A stretch of DNA of 25,104 bases from a virus. Position numbers and translations under genes: made by a program. The stretch lies in the IMG/VR virus record IMGVR_UViG_3300023179_000480, positions 1 to 25,104 of that record, one strand, 5' to 3'. The stretch's first letter is position 1. Every line of letters starts with the position of its first letter. The notes below the pieces were generated by a model. That model did no database searches. It was given only the letters and a program-made list of their open reading frames with translations, and was not told the DNA's origin. Shown here piece after piece: positions 4,661-12,574 of the stretch.

Positions 4661-7159
4661 ATGGCGACTTATAACCGCCCCGGAGTGTACCTAGAAGAAG
4701 TAGCAAGCACTCCACCAGTAGTCGGAAGCGGAACCACCGCAGTAGCCACCTTTATGGGGCCATTGGTTAAGGGTCCACTAGAGGCTACCCTCGTAACCTC
4801 ATGGACACAGTTCACCACTCTATTTGGCGATGTATCAGCTAACTCTGCGGACGTTGACGTGCCAACAGCAGTCTACTTGTTCTTTGCAAATGGAGGAAGC
4901 CAGTGCTACATTCAGCGTGTTGTTACTACCATTACTGCGGTATCTACAGCTGCTACTACTGCTAGCACCTCTTTAGTTGTCGCGGCGGCTACATCCTTGC
5001 CTACCTCTGATGGCAATAACTCTGGAAGTATTTCTACCGGTATGTTTATTTCAGGAACCGGTATTCCTGCTGGAACAACTATTACAAACGTAGTAAGCCA
5101 GACTTTGACTCTAAGCCAAAGCGCTTCAGTTCCGGCTAACACTACCTTAATTATTGGAACTCCAGTATCCTCATCTGTAACTATCTACGGAAGCACTACA
5201 GCTGGAAACACTGCTACGCTTGCGGCTCAAACTCCTGTTACTAGTTACAGTATTGCAACTCAAACCCCAACTGGAACAACTAACATAACTATTACTACTG
5301 CAAGCCATAACTTTAGCGTTGGTCAATCTGTTACTATTGCCGGTGTTACCCCTGCCGGATATAACGGAACTTGGGTTACGCAAACCGGTACTACTGGAAC
5401 TACTCTAGTTGTAAACATTGGTTCTAACCCTGGCGCAATTACTGTTGCTGGTGCAGTAGCCCCTGTAGGTCAAACTACTACAACTCTTACTACTTCTGCT
5501 GCTCACAACTTGCTTGTTGGTCAAACAGTAGTAATTGCTGGAACTACCTCTACCGCTAGTTACAATGGTAACTTTGTAGTAACAGCAGTTCCAACTACAA
5601 CTACCTTTACAGTAGTAAATCCATTGGCTCCTATTGCCCCTATTACTGGTGCAGGAACCGTTACAGCGTACAATACTGCTAGGTCAGAACTTACTCTTAC
5701 TGCTAAGAACCCTGGTGTATGGAGCAACTCTCTTTACTATGAGATTTCAAGCTCTACCACTAGCGGAGCTTATCCAGGTAAGTACTTTAACTTGGCTATT
5801 TACTCTGGTGGAACTACCGCCGGGTTTATTGTGGAGCGTTTCTCTGATTTAACTATGCTTGCCACAGATTCGTCATATGCTCCTACTATCGTTAATGCAT
5901 CTTCTGCTTATGTAGTGGCATCTGACCCTAACTCTGCAAACCACACGGCTGACAAATTTACCAACGCTAATAACCCGCTCTCTGTTAATTTAGTTGCTCT
6001 AACCGGTACGGTTGCTTCTCAGGTTACTGCTAGCACAAGCGTTACTCTTAGTGCTGATGTTACAGGACTTAGCGTTGGTATGTATGTTTACGGAAGCGGT
6101 GTTGCTGCTGGTACAAAGGTAAGCGCTTATAACTCAAGCACTAAGGTAATAACCCTTAGCGCTAATGCCACTATTAGTGCTGGAGCTATTTTAACCTTTG
6201 TAAATACTCCATTTACTGGTGGTACAGATGGAACTTCTGTAAATAACACTGCAGTAGCTGCAACATCCTCGCTAGCTAAATTGGATGTTATTCCTTCTCC
6301 TATCTTGCTTAACGCTCCAGGTATTACCGCACTAAACGACGTTAATAACCTTTTAAACTACGCGTATAGCCGTGGAGATGTGTTTGTAATCATTGACCCT
6401 ACGCAGGTTACTACAGATGCGGTAAGCCAATTAAACCTAGCAAATACCTATACCGGTGGTTCCGGAGGTTCTTCAGCACTTGGTTTTGGAGCGGTTTATT
6501 TCCCCAACTTAACAATTCCAAGTTTAACTTCAAGTGCGCCTGGAGCAACAGTTACTGCCTATCCTGGTGGCGCAGTTGCCGCTAAGTATGTTACTACTGA
6601 CTCATCTAGAGGCGTATTTAAGTCCCCAGCTGGTCTAGAAGCAAGACTTTCAGGCGTAGTGTCTGTAGCTAAGCTAACTAGTACAGAACTAGATTATTTG
6701 AACACTGGAAGCAGCAGCAGCACTTTCTCTACCGCAACTCCGGTAAATGCTATCCGTTACATCCCTGGTTCAGGAATTGTAGTTATGGGAGCTAGAACCC
6801 TAAGTACTTCTTACAATAACAAGTATGTATCTGTAAGGAGAAGCCTAATCCAACTTCGCAAGCAACTTACTGATGCAACTGCTTTCGCTGTCTTTGAGCC
6901 TAATGACCAGCGTTTGTGGAACAGAATTAAGACCACTTGTGAAGTAACCCTAATTAACTTCTGGCAGGCTGGTGGTTTGCGCGGAACAACTCCACAGGAT
7001 GCGTTCTTCGTAAAGTGTGACTCTACAATCAACACTGTGTCAAGCATCGCCGCTGGTGAAGTTCACGTTGAAATCGGTGTAGCCCTACAGCGCCCTGCCG
7101 AATTCATTGTTATCCGTATTAGCCAATACGACAGTGGCTCTGTTGTAACAGTCCTATAG
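4661..7159 (+). CDS. Tail sheath protein with inserted beta modules
   Basis: An 832-residue contractile sheath subunit that surrounds the tube and drives contraction. The start has the sheath signature NRPGVYLEEV (residues 5-14), the middle has LTLTAKNPGVWSNSLYYEI (344-362), and residues 640-832 form the conserved C-terminal core with VSVRRSLIQLRKQL, FEPNDQRLWNRI, FWQAGGLRGTTPQDAFFVKCD and a final interlocking strand. Sheath proteins are commonly near 400-700 residues. The excess is explained by at least four small beta modules at about residues 99-166, 205-263, 272-335 and 456-513, which interrupt the sheath fold in its outer domains. The ribosome-binding site AAGGAG lies eight bases before the ATG. 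Tail identity is very secure; the role of the modules is inferred. Confidence 0.96.
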   Translation: MATYNRPGVYLEEVASTPPVVGSGTTAVATFMGPLVKGPLEATLVTSWTQFTTLFGDVSANSADVDVPTAVYLFFANGGSQCYIQRVVTTITAVSTAATTASTSLVVAAATSLPTSDGNNSGSISTGMFISGTGIPAGTTITNVVSQTLTLSQSASVPANTTLIIGTPVSSSVTIYGSTTAGNTATLAAQTPVTSYSIATQTPTGTTNITITTASHNFSVGQSVTIAGVTPAGYNGTWVTQTGTTGTTLVVNIGSNPGAITVAGAVAPVGQTTTTLTTSAAHNLLVGQTVVIAGTTSTASYNGNFVVTAVPTTTTFTVVNPLAPIAPITGAGTVTAYNTARSELTLTAKNPGVWSNSLYYEISSSTTSGAYPGKYFNLAIYSGGTTAGFIVERFSDLTMLATDSSYAPTIVNASSAYVVASDPNSANHTADKFTNANNPLSVNLVALTGTVASQVTASTSVTLSADVTGLSVGMYVYGSGVAAGTKVSAYNSSTKVITLSANATISAGAILTFVNTPFTGGTDGTSVNNTAVAATSSLAKLDVIPSPILLNAPGITALNDVNNLLNYAYSRGDVFVIIDPTQVTTDAVSQLNLANTYTGGSGGSSALGFGAVYFPNLTIPSLTSSAPGATVTAYPGGAVAAKYVTTDSSRGVFKSPAGLEARLSGVVSVAKLTSTELDYLNTGSSSSTFSTATPVNAIRYIPGSGIVVMGARTLSTSYNNKYVSVRRSLIQLRKQLTDATAFAVFEPNDQRLWNRIKTTCEVTLINFWQAGGLRGTTPQDAFFVKCDSTINTVSSIAAGEVHVEIGVALQRPAEFIVIRISQYDSGSVVTVL
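4955..5665 (+). repeat. Three beta modules inserted in the sheath (types B, A, A)
   Basis: Sheath residues 99-166 form one type-B module (GMFISGTGIPAGTTITNV, LTLSQSASVPANTTL). Residues 205-263 and 272-335 are two adjoining type-A modules, each with HN-F/L-x-VGQ-x-V-x-IAG, a YNG turn and a final TTxxVV strand. The flanking NGGSQCYIQRVV and RSELTLTAKNPGVW belong to the sheath fold itself. Confidence 0.75.
6026..6199 (+). repeat. Fourth sheath beta module (type B)
   Basis: Sheath residues 456-513. SADVTGLSVGMYVYGSGVA and AGTKVSAYNSSTKVITLS are closely similar to residues 933-969 of the 1086-residue gpI-like protein, 14 kb downstream. Confidence 0.8.
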
Positions 7160-7171
7160 GAGGAAAAATAA

Positions 7172-7801
7172 ATGGCACAAAGCGCAATTTCACGCTTTTC
7201 AAAGCTGGCTACTGACCCTTTAAGAAATTTTAGGTTCATAGTTGACTTTCGTGTAACTGGAGACCCTGGTGTGCCAGGTTCTCCTGCGGCTGGTACTAGC
7301 AGCTTCTTGAAGTTCAAGGGCGGGTTTAGCTCCATTGATGGACTAAACATTAGCACCAACAGCATTAGCTACCGAGAGGGCGGTATGAATACTACCCTGC
7401 ACCAGGTTCCAGGAATGACATCGTTCTCTCAAATTACTCTAAACCGAGGAGTAATTCTTGGTCAGTCTGAGGGAATTAACTGGATGAAGCAGCTATTTGC
7501 TGCAGCTTCCGGTGAAGGTATTCCTGGTGTAGACGGCTCTACCTTTAGATGCGATATGGACATTTATGTTCTTGACCATCCAATTACTGGAACTCCGCTA
7601 ATCTCTGCCGGTGATATTTTGAGCACTTCGGCTTACAAAATGAAGTTCATTGTTCACAATGCTTTTATTGTAAATCTAAACTATTCGTCCCTAAACGCTA
7701 CTGACAACCAGTTAATGTACGAAACCATGAGTTTGGTGCACGAAGGCCTTTCTGTTCAGCTAGCTGACTTTGGTTCAAGCGTCCCTGCTACTTTAACTTA
7801 A
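7172..7801 (+). CDS. Tail tube protein (T4 gp19-like)
   Basis: A 209-residue protein with the layout of the T4 gp19 tube family: DPLRNFRFIVDF near residue 16, GGFSSIDGLNIST (about 50-62), ISYREGGMNTTLHQVPGM (about 66-83), ITLNRGVILG and a WMKQLF helix, then a C-terminal strand pair. It polymerises into the inner tube through which DNA passes. It follows the sheath by 12 bases, with a full AGGAGG site at 7158-7163 that overlaps the sheath stop codon, consistent with high expression. Unlike the sheath it carries no inserted modules. Confidence 0.94.
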   Translation: MAQSAISRFSKLATDPLRNFRFIVDFRVTGDPGVPGSPAAGTSSFLKFKGGFSSIDGLNISTNSISYREGGMNTTLHQVPGMTSFSQITLNRGVILGQSEGINWMKQLFAAASGEGIPGVDGSTFRCDMDIYVLDHPITGTPLISAGDILSTSAYKMKFIVHNAFIVNLNYSSLNATDNQLMYETMSLVHEGLSVQLADFGSSVPATLT

Positions 7802-7812
7802 ATCTGGTAAAC

Positions 7813-7820
7813 TATAAATA
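7813..7820 (+). promoter_or_regulatory. Possible T4-like late promoter (TATAAATA)
   Basis: An exact TATAAATA lies in the 38-base gap between the tube and chaperone genes. This is the late -10 box used by T4-like phages through a dedicated sigma factor. Transcription would start near 7827, almost at the AGGAG ribosome-binding site (7828-7832), which is tight. No late sigma factor is visible in this window. Confidence 0.3.
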
Positions 7821-7839
7821 AATAATTAGGAGCATAAAT

Positions 7840-8640
7840 ATGGTTGATAATACAACTGATAATCCAGCAGCAATTGCTGAGGCTGTCAAAGAACTTAATA
7901 AAACTAATGTGACTGAGGTTACTACTGTAGCCCCGTCTAATTCAGAAGTAATACTGCCAGGCGGTTTTATTTCTGAAGATGGTTCTGTAATCAAATATGC
8001 TGAAGTTCGAGAACTTAACGGTATTGATGAAGAAGCCATCTCAAAGGCGGGGTCTGTGGGTAGAGCATTAGCTGCAATGTTGCAGCGTGGTGTGGTATCT
8101 ATCGGTACTAACCCGGTTACAAAAAGTGAAATTGATAGCTTACTTAGTGGCGACCGAGATGCCCTTCTTTTAGGTATCAGACGTGTTACCTTTGGCGATA
8201 CTATTGAGTTTGAATTTCCGTGCCCTCATTGTAAAACGGATTTGGATGTCATAGTAGACCTAGTTGAAGATATCCCGGTAAAAAGCCTTGATGACCCAAT
8301 CAATGGTAGAACATTTACTTACACATCTAAAAAGCATGGAATAATTGAAGTATCTCTACCTACCGGTGTGGTTCAAAAGAAGCTTATTGAAAACTCAGAT
8401 AAAACGGTATCTGAGTTAAACACTATTCTTCTAGGTGGCTGCATTAGGTCTATTAATGGTAATCCGTCATTAGGTGCCACCTCTGCTTTAAATCTTGGAA
8501 TGGTTGACCGTGAGGCAATTGTTAATGAGATTATTGCTAATAACCCGGGCCCACGCCTCGGGGAGGTGAAGACGACTTGCGAGGCTTGCGGCGAGGAAAT
8601 TCCTATGCCACTGTCGTTAGCTGACTTGTTTCGTCTATAA
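7840..8640 (+). CDS. Zinc-binding tail-assembly chaperone / gp26-like baseplate protein
   Basis: A 266-residue protein encoded between tube and tape measure, where tail-assembly chaperones are found in nearly all long-tailed phages. Residues 120-140 have FEFPCPHCKTDLDV with Cys128 and Cys131, and residues 247-250 have CEACGEE with Cys247 and Cys250, together a likely four-cysteine zinc site. The segment between resembles the T4 gp26-type baseplate/assembly family. The protein ends PLSLADLFRL-stop. A second reading frame continues the protein with no start codon of its own, so a minor 312-residue form made by frameshift is likely (see the next two entries). It would bind the tape measure before tube assembly. 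Confidence 0.75.
   Translation: MVDNTTDNPAAIAEAVKELNKTNVTEVTTVAPSNSEVILPGGFISEDGSVIKYAEVRELNGIDEEAISKAGSVGRALAAMLQRGVVSIGTNPVTKSEIDSLLSGDRDALLLGIRRVTFGDTIEFEFPCPHCKTDLDVIVDLVEDIPVKSLDDPINGRTFTYTSKKHGIIEVSLPTGVVQKKLIENSDKTVSELNTILLGGCIRSINGNPSLGATSALNLGMVDREAIVNEIIANNPGPRLGEVKTTCEACGEEIPMPLSLADLFRL
8626..8640 (+). other. Probable programmed +1 frameshift site (TTTC, stop two codons later)
   Basis: Zero-frame codons are TTG TTT CGT CTA TAA. At TTT-C (8629-8632) the Phe tRNA on TTT can slip one base forward onto TTC and keep full pairing. The +1 frame is open from 8621 (after its own TAG at 8618-8620) to 8779, so the change of frame must occur inside the short overlap 8621-8637. No GGGGGG-like or X-XXY-YYZ heptamer that would favour -1 or -2 slippage lies in the overlap. 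Direct proof needs peptide data. Confidence 0.6.
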
Positions 8641-8779
8641 AGAAAAAGATTACGAACAACTACTCGATGAATACGAAGTATTAGCCAGAGCATTTTCAGG
8701 ATGGACACTCTCTGACATTAGAGAGCTTTCAGTAAGAGAACGTAAAAATTGGCTGCATAGAGCAGCCAGAGGTAAGTAA
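8633..8779 (+). CDS. Frameshift extension of the tail-assembly chaperone
   Basis: Forty-eight codons in the +1 frame, from GTC 8633 to TAA 8777-8779. The peptide is clearly protein-like: KDYEQLLDEYEVLARAF, then GWTLSDIRELSVRERKNW and HRAARGK. A 'W-T-L-x-x-I-x-x-L-x-x-R-E-R' helix pattern is typical of the second part of split tail-assembly chaperones in long-tailed phages. There is no ATG, GTG or TTG in this frame between the upstream in-frame stop and the end, so independent initiation is unlikely. The expected fused product is 264 residues of the upstream gene plus these 48. The alternative is a sequencing indel that splits one continuous gene. Confidence 0.7.
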   Translation, partial: VYKEKDYEQLLDEYEVLARAFSGWTLSDIRELSVRERKNWLHRAARGK

Positions 8780-8790
8780 AGCGAGTAAGT

Positions 8791-10953
8791 ATGCCAGATG
8801 ATATTAAATCCGGATTGAACCTAGGCGGTCCCGGAAACACCAGTGGCGGCTCAAAAGCAAGTCGTTTAGTAGCTGACCTTACTGAAAATTATCGTAAGCT
8901 TGACCAGATAATCGAAAAGATTGAAGGCCGCACTAAATCCATCTCCACTAACTTAAGGAACGCTTTTCCTGGTGGCACTAGCGGCGGCGGTTCATCTGCT
9001 GGCAGTTCTATGTCTTTTGTGGACGGTGGGACTGTTCCTGTTGGTGGTCGTTCTTCTAGCGGATTCCTTCAAGGAAGTAATGGCAGCAAGTTTGACTGGA
9101 AAGGCGCTCTTAGCACCATGGGTAGTGCAGCCCTTACTGGGGCTGCAAAACTTTTGGTTCCCGCCGATTACATTACCAATGATATTGCAATAAATAGATT
9201 TGGGTTCTTTAACGCAGGTAATACCTCCGATGCTACTAAAAAAATAGCTACGGATACTATGGGCAACATGATGCACTATGGTACCGCCATTAGTAATCTA
9301 GACGCAGCTAATGCTGTTATGGCTGGCTCTAGCATGGGTTTTATGCCAGGACTATCAAACTATGGAACAGTAAAAGGAAGCGTAGCAAACGTTTCTAACG
9401 TTGTTCCAGGAGCTGGTTTAGAGGCCAGTATGGGCGCAGTAGCGGCATTAAACCAAGGTGCTAGTGTAAATAAACTTCGTATGCTTGGTATTCAAGTTCG
9501 TGACCCGCAGGGTTATATGAGAAGTGTTGAAGATATTGCTAAAGACTTGTGGAAAACAATAAGTAGAACAAAAACTGGTGGAAGTGCAGCAATTACTCAA
9601 GCTGACCTTTCTTACTCTTTGCAACCTGGTATGTCTTTAGACATGCTACTAAACCAGTATTTTGCTGGAGACCCAGTTCTTAGACAATCAATTATTGCTT
9701 ATCTATTTCAGTTTGCGGCACAAGGAGGAGCAACTGATGTAAATAATGGTAAGTTACTTGCATCAGGTGCTAGACCTGGGATTACAGAAAGCGTAGCTAA
9801 TAGAGAGTATCAGTCATATAATTTTATGAATAGATATACTGGGGCCGGTGTTGCTGGAATAATGGGTGGAAATACAGTTATATCTTCAATTTCTGGTACA
9901 TTAGCTAACTTAGGTCCTATTTTGGGAGGGGTCGCTAGTGGTGCGGTAACTGCAAGCACATTTTTAGAGACAATTGCTGGTGCTGGTAATGGGGGCGGTG
10001 GAGATGTTTTAGGTGGTCTAGGTAGTTTGCTTAAATCTGGTGCCGGCGGTGACTTAGGCGGTATATTTACCGGACTAGGCTCAGCGGCTATAGATTTAGC
10101 TGTACCATTAGCCGCAGCATTTCTTGTTGCTGGAGTTGTAGATGCAATTGCACAGCATAAATTAAGTCCGGATGAAATAAAGAATTTTATGAAAGTAGGT
10201 TACGGTTCGGACTATAACAATCTAAATAGCCCTAACTGGAAAAAACCCAGCGTTGTTAGTGATAAGCCCTTGGGTGGAGGTTTTGGTATGGGGGTACCAT
10301 TGGGTGGATTATTTAGTAAAGCAACTGCTGAAACTGGTTTAGTTATTGACGATGCTTTTAGAGATTCTGCTATTCATAGAATTACAAGTGATTACAATGT
10401 TCGTAGAACGTACACTGACCTAAAAGGAATTAAGCATACAGATATCCATGATGGGGTGGATTATGGGGCTAAAGAAGGCCTTAGCTTATTCCCAGTAGCT
10501 GGTGGAAAAGTTGCGGCAAATAAATATGAACCTAATGGTAAGGGGAACTATTTAGTTGTTCGTCATCCTAACGGCTACAGTACGATATATGGCCATATGA
10601 AGAGCAGAAGTGCTCTTGCTGAGGGAACATCGGTTGGATTAAGTACAAAAATAGGTGAAGTTGGAAAAACCGGTTCGGCAACTGGTGCTCACCTACATTT
10701 AGGCGTTCAAGACGATAATGGTAAATTATACAATCCGCATGACTTTTTAAATAATAATTTACCTAGTCGTGGAAGTGTAGGCGGCGGTTATGGCCAGGGT
10801 GCTCCTCTGGAAACTACTACAACTAATTATGGAGGCGTTGTCGTAAATATTAATTTGCCACAAAATGCCAGTATCAATGAAACTGTTTTGGCTAAAGAAA
10901 TTAAACGAATAATAACTCAGGATACGCGTATCAGAGAGGCTGTAAGTAGATAA
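8791..10953 (+). CDS. Tape measure protein with C-terminal M23 peptidase domain
   Basis: A 720-residue Gly/Ala/Ser-rich protein, placed directly after the chaperone gene as a tape measure should be. Residues 20-60 form a charged coiled coil (ENYRKLDQIIEKIEGR), the middle is glycine-rich with a hydrophobic helix (AAIDLAVPLAAAFLVAGVVDAIA, split here in two runs: AAIDLAVPLAAA and FLVAGVVDAIA), and residues about 540-665 are an M23 zinc endopeptidase: His553 and Asp557 in HDGVDYG, His634 and His636 in HLHLGV. All catalytic positions are present, so it should cut peptidoglycan cross-links during penetration. The end (about 680-720) has VVVNINLPQNASI and an amphipathic helix. It is short for a tape measure, so a short tail of roughly 100 nm would be expected. 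The start codon has only a weak Shine-Dalgarno sequence. Confidence 0.85.
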   Translation: MPDDIKSGLNLGGPGNTSGGSKASRLVADLTENYRKLDQIIEKIEGRTKSISTNLRNAFPGGTSGGGSSAGSSMSFVDGGTVPVGGRSSSGFLQGSNGSKFDWKGALSTMGSAALTGAAKLLVPADYITNDIAINRFGFFNAGNTSDATKKIATDTMGNMMHYGTAISNLDAANAVMAGSSMGFMPGLSNYGTVKGSVANVSNVVPGAGLEASMGAVAALNQGASVNKLRMLGIQVRDPQGYMRSVEDIAKDLWKTISRTKTGGSAAITQADLSYSLQPGMSLDMLLNQYFAGDPVLRQSIIAYLFQFAAQGGATDVNNGKLLASGARPGITESVANREYQSYNFMNRYTGAGVAGIMGGNTVISSISGTLANLGPILGGVASGAVTASTFLETIAGAGNGGGGDVLGGLGSLLKSGAGGDLGGIFTGLGSAAIDLAVPLAAAFLVAGVVDAIAQHKLSPDEIKNFMKVGYGSDYNNLNSPNWKKPSVVSDKPLGGGFGMGVPLGGLFSKATAETGLVIDDAFRDSAIHRITSDYNVRRTYTDLKGIKHTDIHDGVDYGAKEGLSLFPVAGGKVAANKYEPNGKGNYLVVRHPNGYSTIYGHMKSRSALAEGTSVGLSTKIGEVGKTGSATGAHLHLGVQDDNGKLYNPHDFLNNNLPSRGSVGGGYGQGAPLETTTTNYGGVVVNINLPQNASINETVLAKEIKRIITQDTRIREAVSR

Positions 10954-12287
10954 TGTCTGGAAATACAAGCTCTAATGGAGCAGACAGAAGTGGCGGAAAA
11001 GCCGGTAGCGGTACCAAGGGATATATCTACAAACTTGGAAATGGATACGATTATAAGAATTTTGGTGTGGTTTCAGATACTCTCTCTATTTCTGTTCAGG
11101 GGTTTGAGTTTGACAGAATTAAGCAAGGTAAGGATGTTGTCCAATTATATAGAGCAAATGCTGATGCTAATGGTGATTACCTTATCTATATGCATGAACT
11201 CAGTTCTAGTATGGTTAATAATGCAAACTCAAATCAGCTTTACCACACTGTAGGGACAAAAGTTCACTTAATTAAGCAAGGAACTTCTGAAACTTTAGAT
11301 TTGCCTTATTATTACGTGCCCGGTGCTGGCGAGATAGCGGCTCCACCGCCTGTTATAACAAAACCTGGAACTGAGGTAATTGTGCCAGCTCCGCCTCAAG
11401 ACCCTAATCAATATCAATGGAATCTTCCGCCGCACAAATGGAGTCTTCCATTTACTGCAGGTAGTGATTTAAATAACATGCCTAATGGTCATAGAAAATC
11501 CCCGTCTGATGATAGATACAGACGTGGCCGTATTTGGTGGAGAGCTACTCAGGCTGACCTAACTACTACTGATGGTACGGGAAAAACTATAACTGTAGAT
11601 AATTCGGATAGAAAATACGGCTTCCAATTTTTATGGAATCCAGAAACTTTTGGTACCGCGGTGTCTGTTCAAATGGATGCTACCCCACAAATTCAAGATA
11701 GATTTGCCGCAACTGTTGGGGCATTCCCTGCTACAGAGACAATTAGTTTTACTCTTAGAATAGATAGAACAAATGATTTTGCATGCGCTAACGCATATTT
11801 TAAGCGCCCTACGAATATTGTTCAGGATTCTACTAATACAGGACAAAATAATTTTATTTCGGCTAAGGACACATATAGATTTATACGATTTTATCAAAAT
11901 GCCGGAAGTTTTAATAGTGGCCTTATTAAAAAGGGAAAGGTATCTACTGTAGAAGAAAAGTTAGTCGACCTTTTCCAACGAGGTACTTTAGCCGATATTG
12001 AATATCTATATAAAGCTATAAATGGCCCTGGTCCTGGTGGAGGTTCTTCTTCTAATGACTATTGGAAAAATGCACGAGGAATTATTACGGCTGATATTGG
12101 TTGGCTTATGCCTACCCTACTTAACGTAGACGTTGGTCCGCTATCATATATAGGATATGTAACTTCTATGAGTGTTACGCATATTGGATTTACCCCTGAT
12201 ATGATTCCTATTAGAAGTGATGTAAATATTTCTCTCAACCTGCTTGCTACAGCTGGCCTAAGTACTTCAAGTAATGGAGGAAAATAA
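10953..12287 (+). CDS. Tail tube/baseplate hub adaptor protein
   Basis: A 444-residue protein that starts inside the previous stop (TAATG overlap). Two parts are joined by a Pro-rich linker around residues 125-160 (APPPVITKPG, IVPAPPQDPNQ). The C-terminal part has KYGFQFLWNPETF and ends with IGYVTSMSVTHIGFTPDM, a beta-rich pattern seen in adaptor proteins that join tube and hub in contractile tails (encoded between tape measure and the gpD-like hub). No enzyme motif is seen. Position and beta pattern are the basis; the family is not firmly named. It ends GGK and overlaps the next ATG by one base. Confidence 0.6.
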   Translation: MSGNTSSNGADRSGGKAGSGTKGYIYKLGNGYDYKNFGVVSDTLSISVQGFEFDRIKQGKDVVQLYRANADANGDYLIYMHELSSSMVNNANSNQLYHTVGTKVHLIKQGTSETLDLPYYYVPGAGEIAAPPPVITKPGTEVIVPAPPQDPNQYQWNLPPHKWSLPFTAGSDLNNMPNGHRKSPSDDRYRRGRIWWRATQADLTTTDGTGKTITVDNSDRKYGFQFLWNPETFGTAVSVQMDATPQIQDRFAATVGAFPATETISFTLRIDRTNDFACANAYFKRPTNIVQDSTNTGQNNFISAKDTYRFIRFYQNAGSFNSGLIKKGKVSTVEEKLVDLFQRGTLADIEYLYKAINGPGPGGGSSSNDYWKNARGIITADIGWLMPTLLNVDVGPLSYIGYVTSMSVTHIGFTPDMIPIRSDVNISLNLLATAGLSTSSNGGK

Positions 12288-12574
12288 TGCCTATTTATTT
12301 AGGGTCTAGGTACGAAAAAATGCCTATTAAGTTTTTTTCTGTAAAACCTGATGCAGACCCCTCTCCTACTGTTTATTACCAGTTCCCTTCTTCGCCTACC
12401 GTTCAAAGAAATTATTCGATATATGACTGGAAAGACGGGGACCGAATTGAATCCGTGGCTTTTCATTTTTATTCTTATCCGAGTAAATGGTGGTTAATTG
12501 CTGATAATAACCCACAAATAATTGATTGGTTAAACGTGCCTGTTGGAACAAGGATTAGGATACCGCGTGGCTAA
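12287..12574 (+). CDS. X: gpX/LysM-like baseplate protein
   Basis: A 95-residue protein. Residues 45-95 resemble the LysM-like fold of P2 gpX and the T4 gp53 family: DWKDGDRIESVAFHFYSYPS, KWWLIADNNPQIIDW and PVGTRIRIPRG, that is a 'D-x-x-x-S-I-A-x-x-x-Y', a 'W-W-x-I-A-x-x-N' and a final 'V-G-x-x-L-x-I-P' element. In P2-like phages this protein lies just before the hub gene D, as here. The symbol follows P2 use and is by analogy. Confidence 0.75.
   Translation: MPIYLGSRYEKMPIKFFSVKPDADPSPTVYYQFPSSPTVQRNYSIYDWKDGDRIESVAFHFYSYPSKWWLIADNNPQIIDWLNVPVGTRIRIPRG
12557..12560 (+). promoter_or_regulatory. Ribosome-binding site that fixes the GTG start at 12567
   Basis: AGGA lies six bases before GTG 12567. 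The more upstream TTG at 12543 and the later ATG at 12579 have poorer spacing or no site, so GTG 12567 is preferred. Confidence 0.5.

Noticed and set aside
8682-8684. A -1 frame continuation of the chaperone
   Set aside because: The -1 frame stops at 8682 and gives a short lysine/asparagine-rich peptide, so only the +1 frame has protein character.
12543-12566. TTG 12543 as start of the gpD-like hub gene
   Set aside because: It would give a 32-base overlap with the gpX-like gene; GTG 12567 has a well-spaced AGGA and a better N-terminus.
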